A stretch of 64,000 nucleotides of DNA, from the NCBI RefSeq assembly GCF_018691265.1, contig NW_024881313.1, positions 12,969,001 through 13,033,000 on the forward strand, written 5' to 3'. Numbering within the stretch: the stretch's first letter is position 1; every line of letters starts with the position of its first letter. Positions 1 to 13,992 of this stretch are shown here, piece by piece. Origin of the DNA: Tyto alba. Lineage: Eukaryota; Chordata; Aves; Strigiformes; Tytonidae. The translations under genes were made by a program, and so were the position numbers. The notes below the pieces were generated by a model. The model did not search any database. It saw only the letters and a list, made by a program, of their open reading frames with translations, and was not told where the DNA came from.

Positions 1-1994
1 CTTTACCAGAAAATACAGTATACTGTTGTCAAATGACTATTAAAAATGCAGTTTTAAGAATACAAATTGGTATCAAATCAGTGGCAGCTCTGAGAAGCTG
101 TGAGGATACACATTAGTTGCTTTAACAGCTATGGAAGAAATTGTAGGCCTAAGTGTCTTGCTTTTGTTTGTATCAATCTTTGTGACTGTTAAAGAGATAA
201 GTATGTCTGACAAGTTTCATTTCAAAGAAACCTCTTTGTGACTAACAATGAGTTGATCTCATTACCTGCTTCTTGTATCAGCCTGGTGAAAGAGTAAATC
301 TGAAGTTCAATTTGTCAGTCTTTCTTTTTAATCAGTCTAGGGAAAAAATGTCTTTAAACAAAAGTAACTAATTCAGGAAAAAAAAAAAAAAAAGAAAACC
401 AAATGTTCTTATCTTTTAAAATCTGTGCTCTAGCTGGAAGCTACATTTTTTTATTAAAATAGCTTTTATCAGCCTAAGAAATTAACTAGTCCAGAAAGAA
501 CATTTATCAAAACTGCAGTTAGTCTCTGAAAAGCAGTTAGGCCTGAGCAAAATTAAATTAAATAAGAAAATTCAGTGCCACTGTGGAACATTCCCAAAAG
601 CAGTGCATGGGAAAGAGAATATAAAATGCCAGTATTCATTAAGTAGTTCAGTGTGTACCACACAAAACAAGTAATTACATAATTATAACTAAAGTTGCTT
701 AAGTGTATTCCTACAATATTATTGCCAAAGGCCAAGAACGAAGAAACTTTCACTCATATATGTGAGTGTCATTCACTGAGACTCATCACCTTCAGGTTTA
801 CAGGCATCCACAATAGAGTGAATCAAAACACCACATGCTCTATTGGATTGCCACTAAGTCTCGTATATCAGCCCACTTTGTACAGTATGACCATTTAAAG
901 AATGTATTGACTGGCATTAAGTCTTCTTGCACAAGCCTAATTTTGAGGCAACTGAAATTCTCTACAATGAATGAGTTTGATAGTAAATAAGCGTGTAAGA
1001 CTCTCAAGAGTAGGGTACTATACTCAAGTAGTGGAAAATACAGAGCAATTAGCAAAATAAAAGTATCCTAAAGGAGTCAGAGAATGAGGAACAGGACAAG
1101 ACAGAGTCACTGTGGAGAATATAACAGCAAAGGATAGTGGAAAAATCAGAAAGAAAAGGGTAATTTATAGCACTGGCTAAAATAACAGTGAAGTCCAAGA
1201 ATTAGCAAGGTGAGCTCAAAGACACTCAGAGTCAAAAAAGCTCCTGAAATGGGAAGAGACTTAAAGTGGCTATGTGCAAGAAATCTCTCAAGGAGTATCA
1301 AAGAGTTCAAGGTGAGATTAAGCAAACAACCTAAGCTAGAAATAGAAAATGCAACATTTAATATAAAAGTATTGTTTGTAGTGTTCAAAAATTATTATTT
1401 AGGCCAAACCAAAGTTCAGGTTATTGATTAAAATAAACAAATATGTATTTTTCCCTACTTATTTCATTCTATATAAGATATGTTTGAGTCAAATATTTCA
1501 GCTTTATTTCACCTTGATGCACAGGAGAGGTGTTTCAGAAATGAAAGCTGAAATGTTCTTGTTTTTACAGGAATTAAAACATGCTGGCTTCTCTAATTTT
1601 AACAAAAAATATTTTTTAAGTAACTGATTTTGCATTCTACAATAATCTAGAAAAGCATGGGGAAAAAATACTTGTGAAAATTAGTTATGAGTTAAAATTC
1701 CATACAACAGAAAGAAAGTTTGTATTAAGAGGAGGTTTGCTAAATTTGGCACTGAGCAGTGCTTGTCTGCCCCTTGCCATTGGTATCGTCCTAGGTGGGA
1801 CTGTGTAACACAGGGTTTAATTTGGTACATTAGCCCTGTATACTTGGCTCTATCTCACCTGCCTTCAGCAAACCCCACTTTCAGTGCCTGCTGCCCCATC
1901 ACTTCACTGTCTGTGCTTGATTTAGCAAGCAAATTTGTCTCCTGGCCCTGGCATATATGAGTGGGGAACTCCTGTTGGATCTCTTCTTTCTTAC
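1..1994. other. AT-rich unique DNA, no gene seen
   Basis: No open frame here looks coding: all are under about 80 codons with low-complexity composition. There is a 16-A run at 378-393. The stretch 1740-1960 is noticeably richer in G+C than its surroundings, but I do not recognise a repeat or exon in it. The region ends at the target duplication of the family A LTR. Confidence 0.7.
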
Positions 1995-1999
1995 CCTAT

Positions 2000-2600
2000 T
2001 GTCGTGGTTTGGGCCTGATCGGCAACCAACCACTGCAGCTAATCACCCTCCCTTCCCCCTCCCCACCTGGGGAAGGGGGAGGGGATTAGAGAGGTGAAGG
2101 GAGACTCGCAGGCTGAGATAAGAACAGTTTAATAATGGCAATAAAACAAAAACAATAATGATGATGGGGGGAAAACAAAAAGAAATATATAAACAGGCAA
2201 TGTACAGTGTAATTGCTCACCACCCGCTAACCAATCCCCAGCCCGTTCCCGGCCAGCGACCTCGAGATACCAAGATCCCACAATCGCAATCCCGGAAGCG
2301 AGAGAGAGAGAGCTCCTTCCCAACCACCCCTCCTCTATACAGTGAGCATGACGTGCCATGACATGGAATATTTCACTGGCCAGTTAGGGTCAGGTGCTGT
2401 GGCCGTGCTCCCTCCCTGCTCCCTGTGCCCTTGCGCACGGGCAGGACATGAGGAGTCAGAGAGTCCTTGAAGTCTCGGTAGCAGCTGAAAACATCAGTGT
2501 GCTATCAGCATTCTTCTCATACCAAAGCTAAATCCAAAACACAGCACTCATCTAGTCCCTGAAAAGGAATATTAACTCTATTTCAGCCCAAACCAAGACA
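2000..2600 (-). mobile_element. Solo LTR, avian ERV family A (601 bp)
   Basis: This is a complete LTR lying in minus orientation. On the plus strand it begins TGTCGTGGTTTGGGCC and ends AACCAAGACA, so it has the canonical TG...CA ends of a retroviral LTR. It is flanked by a perfect 5-bp direct duplication, CCTAT at 1995-1999 and 2601-2605, which marks a genuine integration site. Read on the minus strand it carries a TATA-like box near 2334-2341 and an ATTAAA polyadenylation signal (complement of 2128-2133). No gag, pol or env sequence lies beside it, so it is a solo LTR left by LTR-LTR recombination. The 5-bp duplication fits ERVL-type (class III) elements, but family naming needs a repeat library. 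A near-identical 601-bp copy lies in opposite orientation at 54940-55540. Confidence 0.93.
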
Positions 2601-3120
2601 CCTATCTTTTCTACTTCCCCCACCTTTTTTATGCTACATCCTGAGATCTGCTTGACAAAACCTTACTAGGCATTTTCATTTGGATGCCCAAATATATTTT
2701 TATCTATGAGCTTGGCTTTTTTGCCGAACTACATCTCTCATAATAGACCAAGTTTATAGGGTTTCCAGTACCTTCCTGAAAACAAGACAAGGATAAGGCT
2801 GGGATACATTAGGAGAAATGTGTCCCATACAAAGAACTTGATCCATCAGGGACACTAGAAATAAGAAGCTCCAAGACTCTAATTGCAATAATGTAGTGAT
2901 TGTTGTCCCAAAATAAAATTTCTTCATTGCATTTAAAGATAAAGATATTTCAATTAACAACAACTTTTCTTCTGAAGTTCCTGAACTGGAAAAAATTCTC
3001 AAGCCATCCCCTATCTTCACACCAACAACATCTTTCCTTGTAGCAACAATATGCCAGAAAGTATTTTGACATCAAACTGCCAATAAATCCTTCCTAATAG
3101 GATAGAAATAAAAAAGTCTG

Positions 3121-3143
3121 AAAAAAAAAAAAAAAAAAAAAAA
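3121..3143. repeat. Poly-A tract (23 A)
   Basis: Uninterrupted run of 23 A. No retrogene, LINE end or SINE body is recognisable upstream, and no flanking duplication is obvious, so I treat it as a simple repeat. Confidence 0.85.
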
Positions 3144-3224
3144 GGAAGAATAATATAGATGGAAAATGGGTTTAAATGTTTATTTTCACAATTTAACAAA
3201 AATTTGTTTGAGTCAAAGAAAGAG

Positions 3225-3290
3225 GTTGAGAGAGCTGTGTGAAGGTCATTTAATCCAGCCTCTCACTCAAAGCAAAGCAAGTGATGTTGG
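3225..3290 (-). repeat. Possible CR1 relic (antisense)
   Basis: The plus strand reads 'gaaggtcatttaatccagcc' followed by 'ctcactcaaagcaaagcaag'. This resembles the complement of the conserved CR1 3' region, usually seen in bird DNA as 'ggtcatctagtccaacc' plus a purine-rich stretch. It is short and diverged, with no terminal octamer repeat visible, so it could be chance. Confidence 0.3.
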
Positions 3291-6200
3291 TGACAGAGTT
3301 TCTTCTTCTTTGCCAGGATTAGCATGATGTTGATGCTTTCTTCCTCCTCCACGTGGGACTGTGTCATGGCATTTTTCCAGTATGTTTCCATCTTGTGCTT
3401 TCTCTGTTGATCTTCAGCTCCATAGTATACTCAAACTTACAATATCCAGAGTACCAGAGATGTGCTGGTTACTTGTTCTCTTTTTATCCCTAAAGCTGTT
3501 TTTTACCTGCTCCCGAGGTTACATTTCATTAAATGACCATTGGTTTATGGAATTGAGATCTTCAGTATCATCCTCTGATACACCAGGCAATGTCTGAATT
3601 CCTCTTTGCTGCATGCTGTGTTTATCTTAGCTGATGTTTATCTTCAGATCCCAGACTCTTGCTATTTAGTGATAATTGCTGCTTTTATTTTTATTATCAT
3701 TAAGTCAAAATTATTTTCTGAAGAGTTGAAAACAACACCTTCATGTAACTACCCGTTTCCTCCACAACTTAAAAGGCTAGATGACTGCATTTATTTTCCT
3801 AGGAAACAAATGAAAAATAAATTAAAAAAAAGGATTTGTTCAATGTTAGTATCCTGATGTGAGCAAAAAGGGAGGCTGACTCATGATTTCTGAATGCTGA
3901 ACTCCTGAGACTGGCCATACTGATGATTAGGATAAATGTTTCTCAGAGGCAATAGCAAAAAAAGAAAAGAAGTGATTGTATGTGGTTAATTTACAAGTAT
4001 GAGAACGAAACAAAGATGCAGATGGTGAAAATATATAAGGGCAGAAGAAACTGGATGAACATCAATGTTTACAGGAATGGCAATGAGATAGACAGAAACA
4101 AGGGCGATAATGGTAAGTGAGGAACATTGTCTGTGGCAGTCAATACTCAATGCGAGCAGTGTTCAATCAATATGCAAAGAAGCAGCTAAAGTGGCTACAG
4201 CACAACGCTCAGTGAAGAAGTTAAAATGGCTGCAGCACTTACAGTGTGCATTTGTTAATCAACAAACAGCTGAAGTTGTGCCATCTACTGTGACAGGAAG
4301 AAGCATGAGGCAGGGGGCAGGCAACCAAAAGCTAAGTGAATAAAATGTGATTGATTATTAACAAGGCCAGCAAGCAGGTGAGAAACAAAGGCAGTTTAGA
4401 CTGAAGGATTAAAAGCATGGTTCTTTGTAATGACAACAGCAAACATCGAGCACACACCTGCAGCCCTGCTCTGCTCAGGACACTTCCAGCATCACACACA
4501 TGGGAGGAGCTGCAGAGCTGCTCAGGCAGGCTGTAAATCTCCCACAGCAATACTCCTTTCTTCTTTCCATGTCTCTCTAACTGCTAAGGAGAATTCCCCC
4601 ATGCAGCTTTTGTATTCTTCTAGGCATACCCTCAACACTTATACAATCCCCTCCACTTTTTAATCCTATGTTACAGTAGTAAATAGGAATTATGATTACC
4701 TGCCACCACCATATACATTCTGTACTGCTGGCAATAATTCCCACTCTGCTCTTTCCAATCCTTTGACTATACAGTGCTTTGCTATTTCTTTGGCCTGTTC
4801 CCTGTTCAGATCTTTACTTTTCTTTGTTGCTTCCACTCATAGAACTTATATTTGTTGTAACACATGAACAAATAAATGCAACTTGCCAATGAAACAAAGG
4901 GCAGCATACAGAGCACATTGCAGTCATCTTAAAAATGCAGAGAAGAGTGGAAACATTTAGTTGGAGTCTTTAGAGAAAAGGACAACCACCACTAGACTTC
5001 CTCCAGTGATACCCTGAAAGTTTTCTCTTCTGGTTTGTATTTGTTTGGGGTTTTCTGGAGAGGAGGTAAGGTTGGATTCTTTTCGGGTTATGAGTAAATT
5101 TAAATGCTTTCCAAAGGGAAGTGAACAGGTACAATCAATTATAACAGTATCCTACAACAGGCTCTATCAAGAGGTTTGTGACCAATAAGTCATACATCTT
5201 CTTTGTTTAACAAGACTGGACAAGATGGCTGATCAGTGACAGTTTCTGAGCATCATCAGGAATCTGAATTTTACCCTTCAAGTAGCTGAACAGGCCATGA
5301 AATGAACCACTCTGATAAAATGTATAGTTACATTTAGTCTGTGATGGACATAGCACTTATGAACTTAGCGTACCATTTTCTGCCTGGATGCTGAAAATCT
5401 ATAACACATTACACATAGGTACAATACATTCAAAACCAGAATAAGTCTCAGTAAACCTTAGTTTGTCTACAGTAATTCGAAGTGGATGACATTAAACATA
5501 GGAAAAATACTGTACATATGGCTAAGAAGGAAACATGCAAAACTTACTGTCTCTGGATTGAGATATTTTTACACTGTGATCTTACAGAGTTGCATATTAT
5601 AGACTACATATCACTCCTATTACACTCCTGAAACAGTCAAATATTGGAGTGTACAATATAGAAACACATATTTTTCATAGGCATGCTTTCCTTGCAGAGA
5701 TACTTTAGATAGAAATAATACCAGAAAATTATTTTCTAAGTTTCTTTTTAATTATAAAACAACTTGATTATTTTTATTTAAAAAGAAAAAATTAGACCAC
5801 ACTTGTACCGTCCCTCAAAATTAATTGTTTTCTTAAAATCTTATAACTTGAAATATTCTTTTTGTTAGATCTACATGCAATCATGTTGTTCTCTAGCAAC
5901 TTTTATGAAATTGACATTTTTCTTGATAAACCTCCATGAAAGTATACAAACTATGTATTACTCTCAGAAATATTTTTTGTAAAGAGTGGAAAAATTAGCT
6001 GTTTCTGTATGCTATTTTGGTACAGTTACTCTTACATATCATTATCAAATAAAATGGCTATTCTGCATCATAGGTAGATTTATCTATACATATATTGAGT
6101 TCTGCTTACAACTCCATAGCTACAAAAATATATAGGTATCTATAGTCAGATAGATAGGTACTACTCTGTCACTTATCACCTGTAAGTGAAGAAAAAAATA

Positions 6201-7912
6201 TATAAATTAGAAGAATAAATATTAGTAATTTTTTTTCAGAATATCACAAGCTTAGTATTGAAATTTTTTTTGTTTTATATAACATAAACAACAAGAGAAG
6301 AAACATGTAAATAAATGAAGGGCAAACCAGCATCTTATAACAATAAGTGCACATTATGTTATGTTAAGGAGAAAAAAGCCTAACCAAATTAATTTAGAAT
6401 AACTGATTTTGAAACAAAAGTGTTAACATTCATATATATCAAAAAAAAGATATTCATACATCTTAAGGAGCTACTTAGCAGAACTCTATACAGGTATGTT
6501 TACATCTACAGATATTTGGAGGCCCTCAATAATGATTTTCAGTTCTATTTGCTAATAAACATTGGACAGAAGTAAGACTCTCTAAGATATCTGACAGGAG
6601 AGAAAGAGCATTGGTGAATAGTGACAGAAGGAAAACGGCTGATTTGGTGTTCAGTTATTGCTGGACCCTGAGATTTTGTTCAGTTTAGAGCCATTACAAG
6701 CTTCACAGCTGTAAGAAGGCTACAGTTGTCATTTCCACCTTATTAAATATTACAGAACCCAACTGCAAAACCCAAACCCAAAGGAAATCCAATTTGATTA
6801 TTCCTACTTACAGAGCATGTTTTCAGAGGAGATCACTGCTCTTTATTTATTAACAAGATTATGGAATTTTGCAACCTGCCTGACTATTATGGTACTAGTA
6901 CTAGTGTCTTTACGGTGCTGTGTGAGTTCTAGATAGAGGTCATGGTTTTGCAGGACATTGTGCTGCAGGTGGGATCCTTCCCTAAGGGAAATGCTGGTGG
7001 AAAAGTACTTGGAGAAGGACAGATTAGCTAGTCATTGTAACTCCCATTAGGTCAAGTTCACAAGCAAAGGAGGAATACAACACAGTCAGCTTCAGTGAGA
7101 AACCATTATCTACACAATTAAATGTTCTGGTTAGTGGGGGGAGCGTTTAGTTCTGCTTCTGCATGTCCACAAATTAATAACTGTAATCTTTACTTTACGG
7201 TTCTATTACCCAGATGCTGTAGCATGGATTAAAATACTAGAGAGTAAGGGTCTAGACTTTATTCAATGTTAGTCCATTGTGTTTCAACAGGGCAGAAGTT
7301 GTACTTTGAAAAGGGAGAGGGAAAAGGCAGTTTCATGTCATCTGATAGAATACAGAAAAGAATGAGAGGGAGATTCCAATGTTCATCTCCATGGGTCTGA
7401 ACTCTTTATACAATGTCAGAAGGTGACATTAAAAAATATGTGTGTGAGCTAACAAGGAAGACAATGGTGAAACAAGATAGAGGTCTTGAGATATAATGCA
7501 CAGATAAATTACCAATAAGCAACCATGGCAATCTCAGTTCATTACAGAAGACATATATCAGAAAGACCTGATTCAATCAGGTTGTATGGAGATGCCATGT
7601 AGCACAGGAAAAATGTTAATGTTGTTACCTGTCATAATGTCAGAATTACTGTAAGGTAGAAAGTATGGGGCTGACCACAAAGACTACTTGGACGCTACAG
7701 TATGTGCAGGCATGTTTGGCAAATTCTCTCAAGTTCTGGGGTGTACAGAAGGAAGTCCTGACAAAGCACTCCTCGGGAGGATGCACTGGCTATTGAGCTA
7801 GATGGAAGCTACCTCTGTATCTCTGTATCAGTTTCAGAAATTTAACCTTGTCTCACTTTCCCCACCTTCTTCTTTCCAAAGAAGAGAATCCTCTGTAAAT
7901 GCAATTCCAATT

Positions 7913-7928
7913 AAAAAAAAAAAAAAAA
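7913..7928. repeat. Poly-A tract (16 A)
   Basis: Short homopolymer preceded by 'ccaatt' and followed by 'tttaaaagc'. No recognisable retroelement adjoins it. Confidence 0.8.
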
Positions 7929-8819
7929 TTTAAAAGCTAAAAATCCCAATTTTCCCTTTCCTGGATGCTTTTTCCAACCTTGTCCTCTTGCAAGTATATA
8001 GTATATACATGTTGACAAATGCTGTAAAAATGGGACCATATAATTTCCTCGGACTGTAAAGGGAAGTATCAATTACCCCCAAAGCAGTAATATTGGGCTT
8101 GGGAAGGTGTTTCCTTGTAATTTCTAATTCCCTTGAGCAAGACCTCAGTATATTCCAGATAGGATTTCCTATGAGGCCCTTATCTATACGGGGTATGTGG
8201 GCACCTAAAGAAGAGTAGGATTCATAGTGACGTTTATAAATGCATCATAAAATATGAAAATAAAACTCCCAAGGTATTTAAACACTAAAAAGTCTGAACT
8301 AAAGTGAATTTAGAAGCACACACCATATGGAAAAATCAGTGGGCCTTCTGTTCCTGTGTTATTTATGAGCTTAAGAAAATTCCACCTTTAGCAACTGTCA
8401 CTTTTTGATTTTGACAAAAAATATAAATGTCCCAGTTCTAGAAATAATTGAATCATCTCATGATTTAAACAGTCTTAAGAGGAAAAGATCACAGAGACAT
8501 TTTTGCTTCTTTACACTTATTTTGTTGTGTTAAAAAAAAATAAAAATAATTAGGCATATAACACCATTCTTCTGGTCACCTGGGAGCAATGGCTGCCAAA
8601 CAACATTTTATAAAGCCAGTGAATTGACTCAACTGCTTTCGTGTTCATTGAGGGCTGCTAACCATATTAGTGCCTATAGACACTGCAATGAATTATTAGT
8701 CTCACTAAGACAAAAATAATGTTAATGTCCCAGAGTTCTGTTGCAAAGTAAAATGACTGAAGAGCCATCCTTATGTATAAATTCTATTGGAAATGTGATT
8801 CATGACATTTTCCAACAAA

Positions 8820-9110
8820 AGTTGCAATTAGTGTCGTGGACATTGCTGTCGTAGCATCGCGAACACTTCGTTTCTTGCCTGTCAAAATCAGAGCAGCTGT
8901 CACAATTCAACTGAATTGAAAATAATTGTAATTAGAAATCCCTACTTCATAAAATTTCCAGTATACTTTAGCTAAAGTCAAAGTAGTAATTATACATATT
9001 TCAGTCAGAAATGCAGTCTTCAAACCTTTTTGATAGAAAATACTGCCTTTTTCACTTTTCTGAATGCCCGGTGTGATTACGAAAAATGGACGTTAGCTGA
9101 GATTAAAATA
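8820..9110. promoter_or_regulatory. Candidate conserved noncoding element with clustered CpGs
   Basis: Five CpG dinucleotides (8835, 8850, 8858, 8860, 8869) fall within about 36 bp, and three more lie at 9069, 9080 and 9091, inside otherwise CpG-poor AT-rich DNA. Between them lie a CAGCTG E-box (8894-8899), an inverted repeat caattc/gaattg (8903-8918) and a homeodomain-type core 'taattgtaattag' (8923-8935). Retained CpGs in AT-rich DNA together with homeobox and bHLH-like sites are typical of vertebrate enhancers under constraint. That interpretation is inference; no alignment was possible. No open frame of interest crosses it. Confidence 0.4.
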
Positions 9111-12100
9111 TTACTGTATAACCCCAGTATTAAAAAATAATACCGTATATTATTTTGTTTAAATCATGTTTATTACATATAATCCTTTATCCCTTAAATC
9201 TTTTCCGTGTAGAAAGCTGAGCTGTTTATCCTAGAACCAATAAAATGTAATAAGCACATTAAAGAGGCATTCAGAATCAGAGACTTAGCTTGCATCATAG
9301 TTCTTCAGGTCCTCAGAGAGATAGATTCCACTAGAAAGTTCTTGTTATTAAAAACCAGTGAAGGATCCAGAAACTACCTGATACAGCTACATCTCCCATA
9401 AAGCTGTTGGTTTGGGCAGAATGAGGGAAAATTAGTTTTAAACCTTTCATCCAAACCACAGATATCTATAGGGGCTGTCCTAGTGAAGGCAGTGCTGCTT
9501 CATGCTATAGCACACAATTTATGAAAAGGTTTGCAGCTGTGACTGGCTTCATTTATTTGTTAAGAAGTATTTCTAATTAGTCTAAATGTCATGTAACCCA
9601 AACAACAATGAGACTTAATCCTTCAAAAGAAAATATTTTTTAAGAAACCCTTAGACAATTTTTTACACAAACCTTGCCAATATTTCTGCTTTTTAAAAGC
9701 AGCAACAAAAAAATCATCTTAAACCTTAAACTGTATTCTTTAGCAGAGACATTATTTAGACAATTGTTTATTGCAATTTGTTTATCTCTAATCCCAACAA
9801 ACTCATCAACACATTTGTTACAGTCTAACAAATAGGTACAGCTAAATATTAACAATCAGACCTCTGTCCCAAAATTTCTGCAGAAAGATAACAAGGCAGT
9901 TGAATAATGAGGGAGTTAAATTTATACATGAGCATGTTTAAATTTGTTGAGTAAAATATTCACTGTTAATCATTCTTTTATTTCCAGGTATCCATGATTT
10001 GTTTCCTATTTCAATGTTCATTTCATCCTATTTAATACATTTACTGTCTCCTTTTATATAACAGCTGGTATTTTCAAAGCTATATATCTGAAATAAAAGC
10101 ACACTGAGGCATCCAAATAAGTGACCTGATTTTTAGAAATGTTGAGACTCAGCTCCCAGTGTGATCAATATATATTGATTCCACATACTACATTCTCTTT
10201 ATGCAGTTGAAAACATACCAATATTGCCATCCAGTATTTCATGAGGAAGCTATAAAAAATTTCTTAGATATCTGTGTTATTGACAAACTGAAAGTGTCAA
10301 ACTATAATTCCAGTGGTGTATAGTGTTAGTAATACTCAACATTGATTTGTAGAGTTTAAATCAGAGAATTTATTTATGTATTTTCTAAAATGCAACAAAT
10401 GTTTTTAAATTGAATGCTACAGATAAGGGCTTAAAAACTGTCTCTGACCTCTCAGATATTTCAACTGAAATCTTCTTTCTTAGAGATGTAGTTATTAACA
10501 GTACATATTTATATACTACATTTTGTGTAAATAAAAGTTTCCCTGTGAAGCCAAGCCACTGATCCTGAAAGGCTTCTTATGTTTTGTTCATATAATTCTT
10601 GCCATCCTGAAAATGCCATAACTTCCCTCACCTTAAAGTTCTTACTGGATTATAAACTGGAAAAATCGACATCCTATCTCTGTTAACCTTTGGCAAAGCT
10701 TGAGGAACTATTCCTTGCTCATGAAAAAGCCATCTAATTGCTAATCTATAATCCTTTTAATATGCTCTATGTTTTGGATTGATCTATTGCCAGCTGACCC
10801 AGCAGTGCCCATGGCTATATTAATCCTATTATTCACATGTTCCAATGGAACTCTTTAATGAAGTCTGAAAGGCTTGCATACTACTGATATTAAGGATGGT
10901 TATACTTGTATTACACCTAATTATGGAACATTCTATTGTATCACCTAATTGTGCAAATTACATTTTTTCCCAAGGCATAATTTATTTTGATTGTAAACTT
11001 TATCTTATTGTTTTCATCTGTGTTCTTTTTTTTCAGGGGGATAACTTATTTACAGCCTCAGTGTTACAGTTTTAATATGCTAATAAGAATTACATCACTT
11101 GACCAAACTGAAAATAAAATTACCAAGGTAAACAATGATGTTTGTAAAAATAGGAGTAATAAATAATAATAGTATCTTGTATATCTGGAATTGAACTCAT
11201 GGATTTAGAAACAACCTAAAAACCATGACAAAGTGACAGACCTTAAAATACTCTTTTAAGAAAGCATATTGAACAATACTATAATTTTGCAGAGAAAGAA
11301 ATCAATGAAGCATTTTAATAATAAAGTCACTTTACTATCATCTGCCACTGTTCTTCAATCTTGACTCTTTGTCATTCTTGCAGAAAATACAGGAACAGTA
11401 AATTTTGCATTGCCTTCTCCTTTAGGAGTTTGAAGCAATTCACAACTGTTGAGACTGATGTAATCACTTTTAGTGCCCCACACTAAAAAACAAATCTATC
11501 TTTTCACTCCATGTATTGTACAGCAAGTGAAACACATCATCTGTAAATACTGCATCAGAAAAAAGTTTCTAATCCAGACATCTGTAATCCAGTGCGGTTT
11601 GGAAAATAAAGACCCCTATTCCCTGCACTGATGCCCTTCACTGAGTCTTATTATGGTTTGGGTCATGTATCTCCACAAAAGCTGCCCTACAATTACAAGA
11701 AAAATCACTTACCCTTCATGATGCCATAAGAAAAATAATAGCCTGCCCTCTCAAAAATCACTCAAACCAATTGTCACATGTTATTCTGTCAACCATCCCA
11801 GGAAATAAGAGTATCAAGAACAGAATTTGTGTTTTCTAAACTGTGTCTCTGTTATGTTAATATCTTATCCCAACTTGGCAGTAACCTCTATTTGTTTCAT
11901 ATTGGAAATTAACATTTTATTATTAACCCTTAAAAATTAAAGATTAAGGATGTTTTAATCTCAGCTGCTGAGTGATCAGAATACATACGCTACTCACTGA
12001 CAGAAAAATAAATTTCAAAGTCTCAGCTGAATAACCTTCATCTACCTGAGCTTTCCTTCTTAGATCTGTTTCAAAATACTAAATCTATCCCATAAAGCAT

Positions 12101-13362
12101 AACCTTAGACAAGCAATGTGACTATTGACTACTGATTACTTTCTTAGCCTTACTGTGTGTTATGTATTTATATACAAAAATAAATTCACAGCATATACTT
12201 ACAATAGCCAGTTTATATTACACAGTATAGTGCAAGTGTTTATTTGCTTGTGCTTCCTAACAACCAGAGAAAATGAGGAGGTATGCATGTTGTCTCTGAA
12301 ATACTTCAAGGTTGTTCAACTGGAATGCTACTTAATTATCCACTATAAGGACTACAGGTACTCATAAGCAAGAGTCACATGTGTAATTCGGGACAATATT
12401 TTAAAATATACTACACTGGTGGTTTGGGGGGTCATAACTATAGATAAACCAATACAGCAGCAATTGCACACTTGCTCAACATGTATGTGCTTTCTTAAAA
12501 AAATATTGGTTTTACAAAAATCTCTAGGAGGAAGAATCCCCTCTGGCAAAGAGTGGCGCTCATTTTGATTTGGGCTCTTGTACAAGGCAGTTGCTTTCCC
12601 TGGATACTCTGCTCAGTCCCTACATAGGGCTTTCCATCAAGCACCCTTCTTTCCTCTCTGCACATACATCTGAATTTCCTTACAAAGCAAATCAGAGAGA
12701 CAGGAATTCAGTCTGTCTCTTCATGACATTGGGGATCCGGACCTACCTCAGAGAACCTGTCCTACAGCATAGACCCGGGCAGCATTTCCCACAACAAAGA
12801 GACAACTCTGAAGTAATTTCTCATGCTATTTTGACTCACGTCCCTATGCAGTAGAAGGTAACTATGTAATCCCTCTGAAACAATTCCCATACTACAAGAA
12901 TTACTTAGAAATTAGGTGTATGGTACCTAAAGAGACTGAATAAGCCAGAATTGGAGACTGAGCATTCACTTGGGGTCGCACTGCAACACAACTACCCACT
13001 CTCAGCAGTCCTTCACCTTACCAGTAACCTTATTTTCATTCCAAGGAAGCTCTGAATGAGGAAGGATTCAGCATGGATAACAAAGTAACAAACTAGGACA
13101 CGGAGCTGGTAAGAGATAAAAGTGGAAAAATAAGTAGTTCAACTAAGGGAAATCAATAGATTATTCAAGCCTTGGCAGTATATGCTATTAACATAAATGT
13201 GCTCATTAGTCTGCTAATAGATTTACTAGCCAAAAGCATTTTTCCCGTTAGGAGTATGAACACCATAGAACGTAAGAGATACTCTGACTTACTGTATTAT
13301 CTTAAAAAAAGAGAACTGTGTCAATGTTGGATATATTTCCTTACAACAACCAAAAAAAACCC

Positions 13363-13394
13363 AAAACAAACAAACAAACAAAAAAAACACACAC
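13363..13394. repeat. A/C-rich low-complexity tract with (AAAC)n core
   Basis: Runs of 'aaac' units merge into poly-A and then a short CA dinucleotide run ending 'cacacacg'. This is low-complexity sequence inside a chance open frame of 119 codons. Confidence 0.8.
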
Positions 13395-13737
13395 GAAAAA
13401 ACCTTGGCTATGCAGGACATCAACATTGCTCAGCTGATACCTTGGTTGAAATTTTCTTGACTAATGGCAAACAAGAAACCATTAAAACAACCATTAAAAG
13501 AGTTGAGAACCAAGTTAGGACAATGTTATAAACCATGTAGGTTGAGGAGCAGGGTGTGAAAGGCAAATTAGATTAATGGATTGAATGCAAAAATTAAAAT
13601 CTGGGGAAATATATATGTAGAAGTTGGTTTATTTTTTACTATTTCATCTTCCTGAAATCTTGACCAAATCCTTTATGTTCTCCATTATTAGCATTTCAAT
13701 TTCTTATCAGCTCATTTGCTTAACGTATTATCTTTGG

Positions 13738-13766
13738 AAAAACAAACAAACAAACAAACAAACAAA
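13738..13766. repeat. (AAAC)n microsatellite
   Basis: About seven perfect 'aaac' tetranucleotide units in tandem, followed by 'aaaatgtgg'. Likely to vary in length between individuals. Confidence 0.92.
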
Positions 13767-13992
13767 AATGTGGCTAAGATTTTAGTTTTGGAGGGAATAG
13801 GAAAGAAATGATTCATGTCATCTTAGATTTGGTTTAATGATAGTGATTATCACTATCAGTCTATTTCCACATTATTTCCAAGATATTTGTGATATTTTAC
13901 ATTTAGCATCTGCATTTGTGTATAACTGACCTCCTATTCTCTCTGAGACTTACTGAAGAAAATTGACACAGATTTACCTGCATCGTAATGTC

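Larger units (their letters stand above)
2606..8780. other. AT-rich unique DNA, no gene seen
   Basis: All open frames are short and none resembles a known protein. Simple repeats present are a 23-A tract (3121-3143) and a 16-A tract (7913-7928). A faint CR1-like segment sits near 3225-3290 and is listed separately. A loose internal duplication occurs near 4183-4240, where two segments each contain a 'tggct-cagcac' core. The 4.7-8.8 kb part looks like ordinary unique DNA. Confidence 0.65.

Noticed and set aside
13172..13531. 119-codon plus-strand frame
   Set aside because: Its middle is an A/C low-complexity tract giving runs of Lys, Asn, Gln and Thr; no domain and no context.
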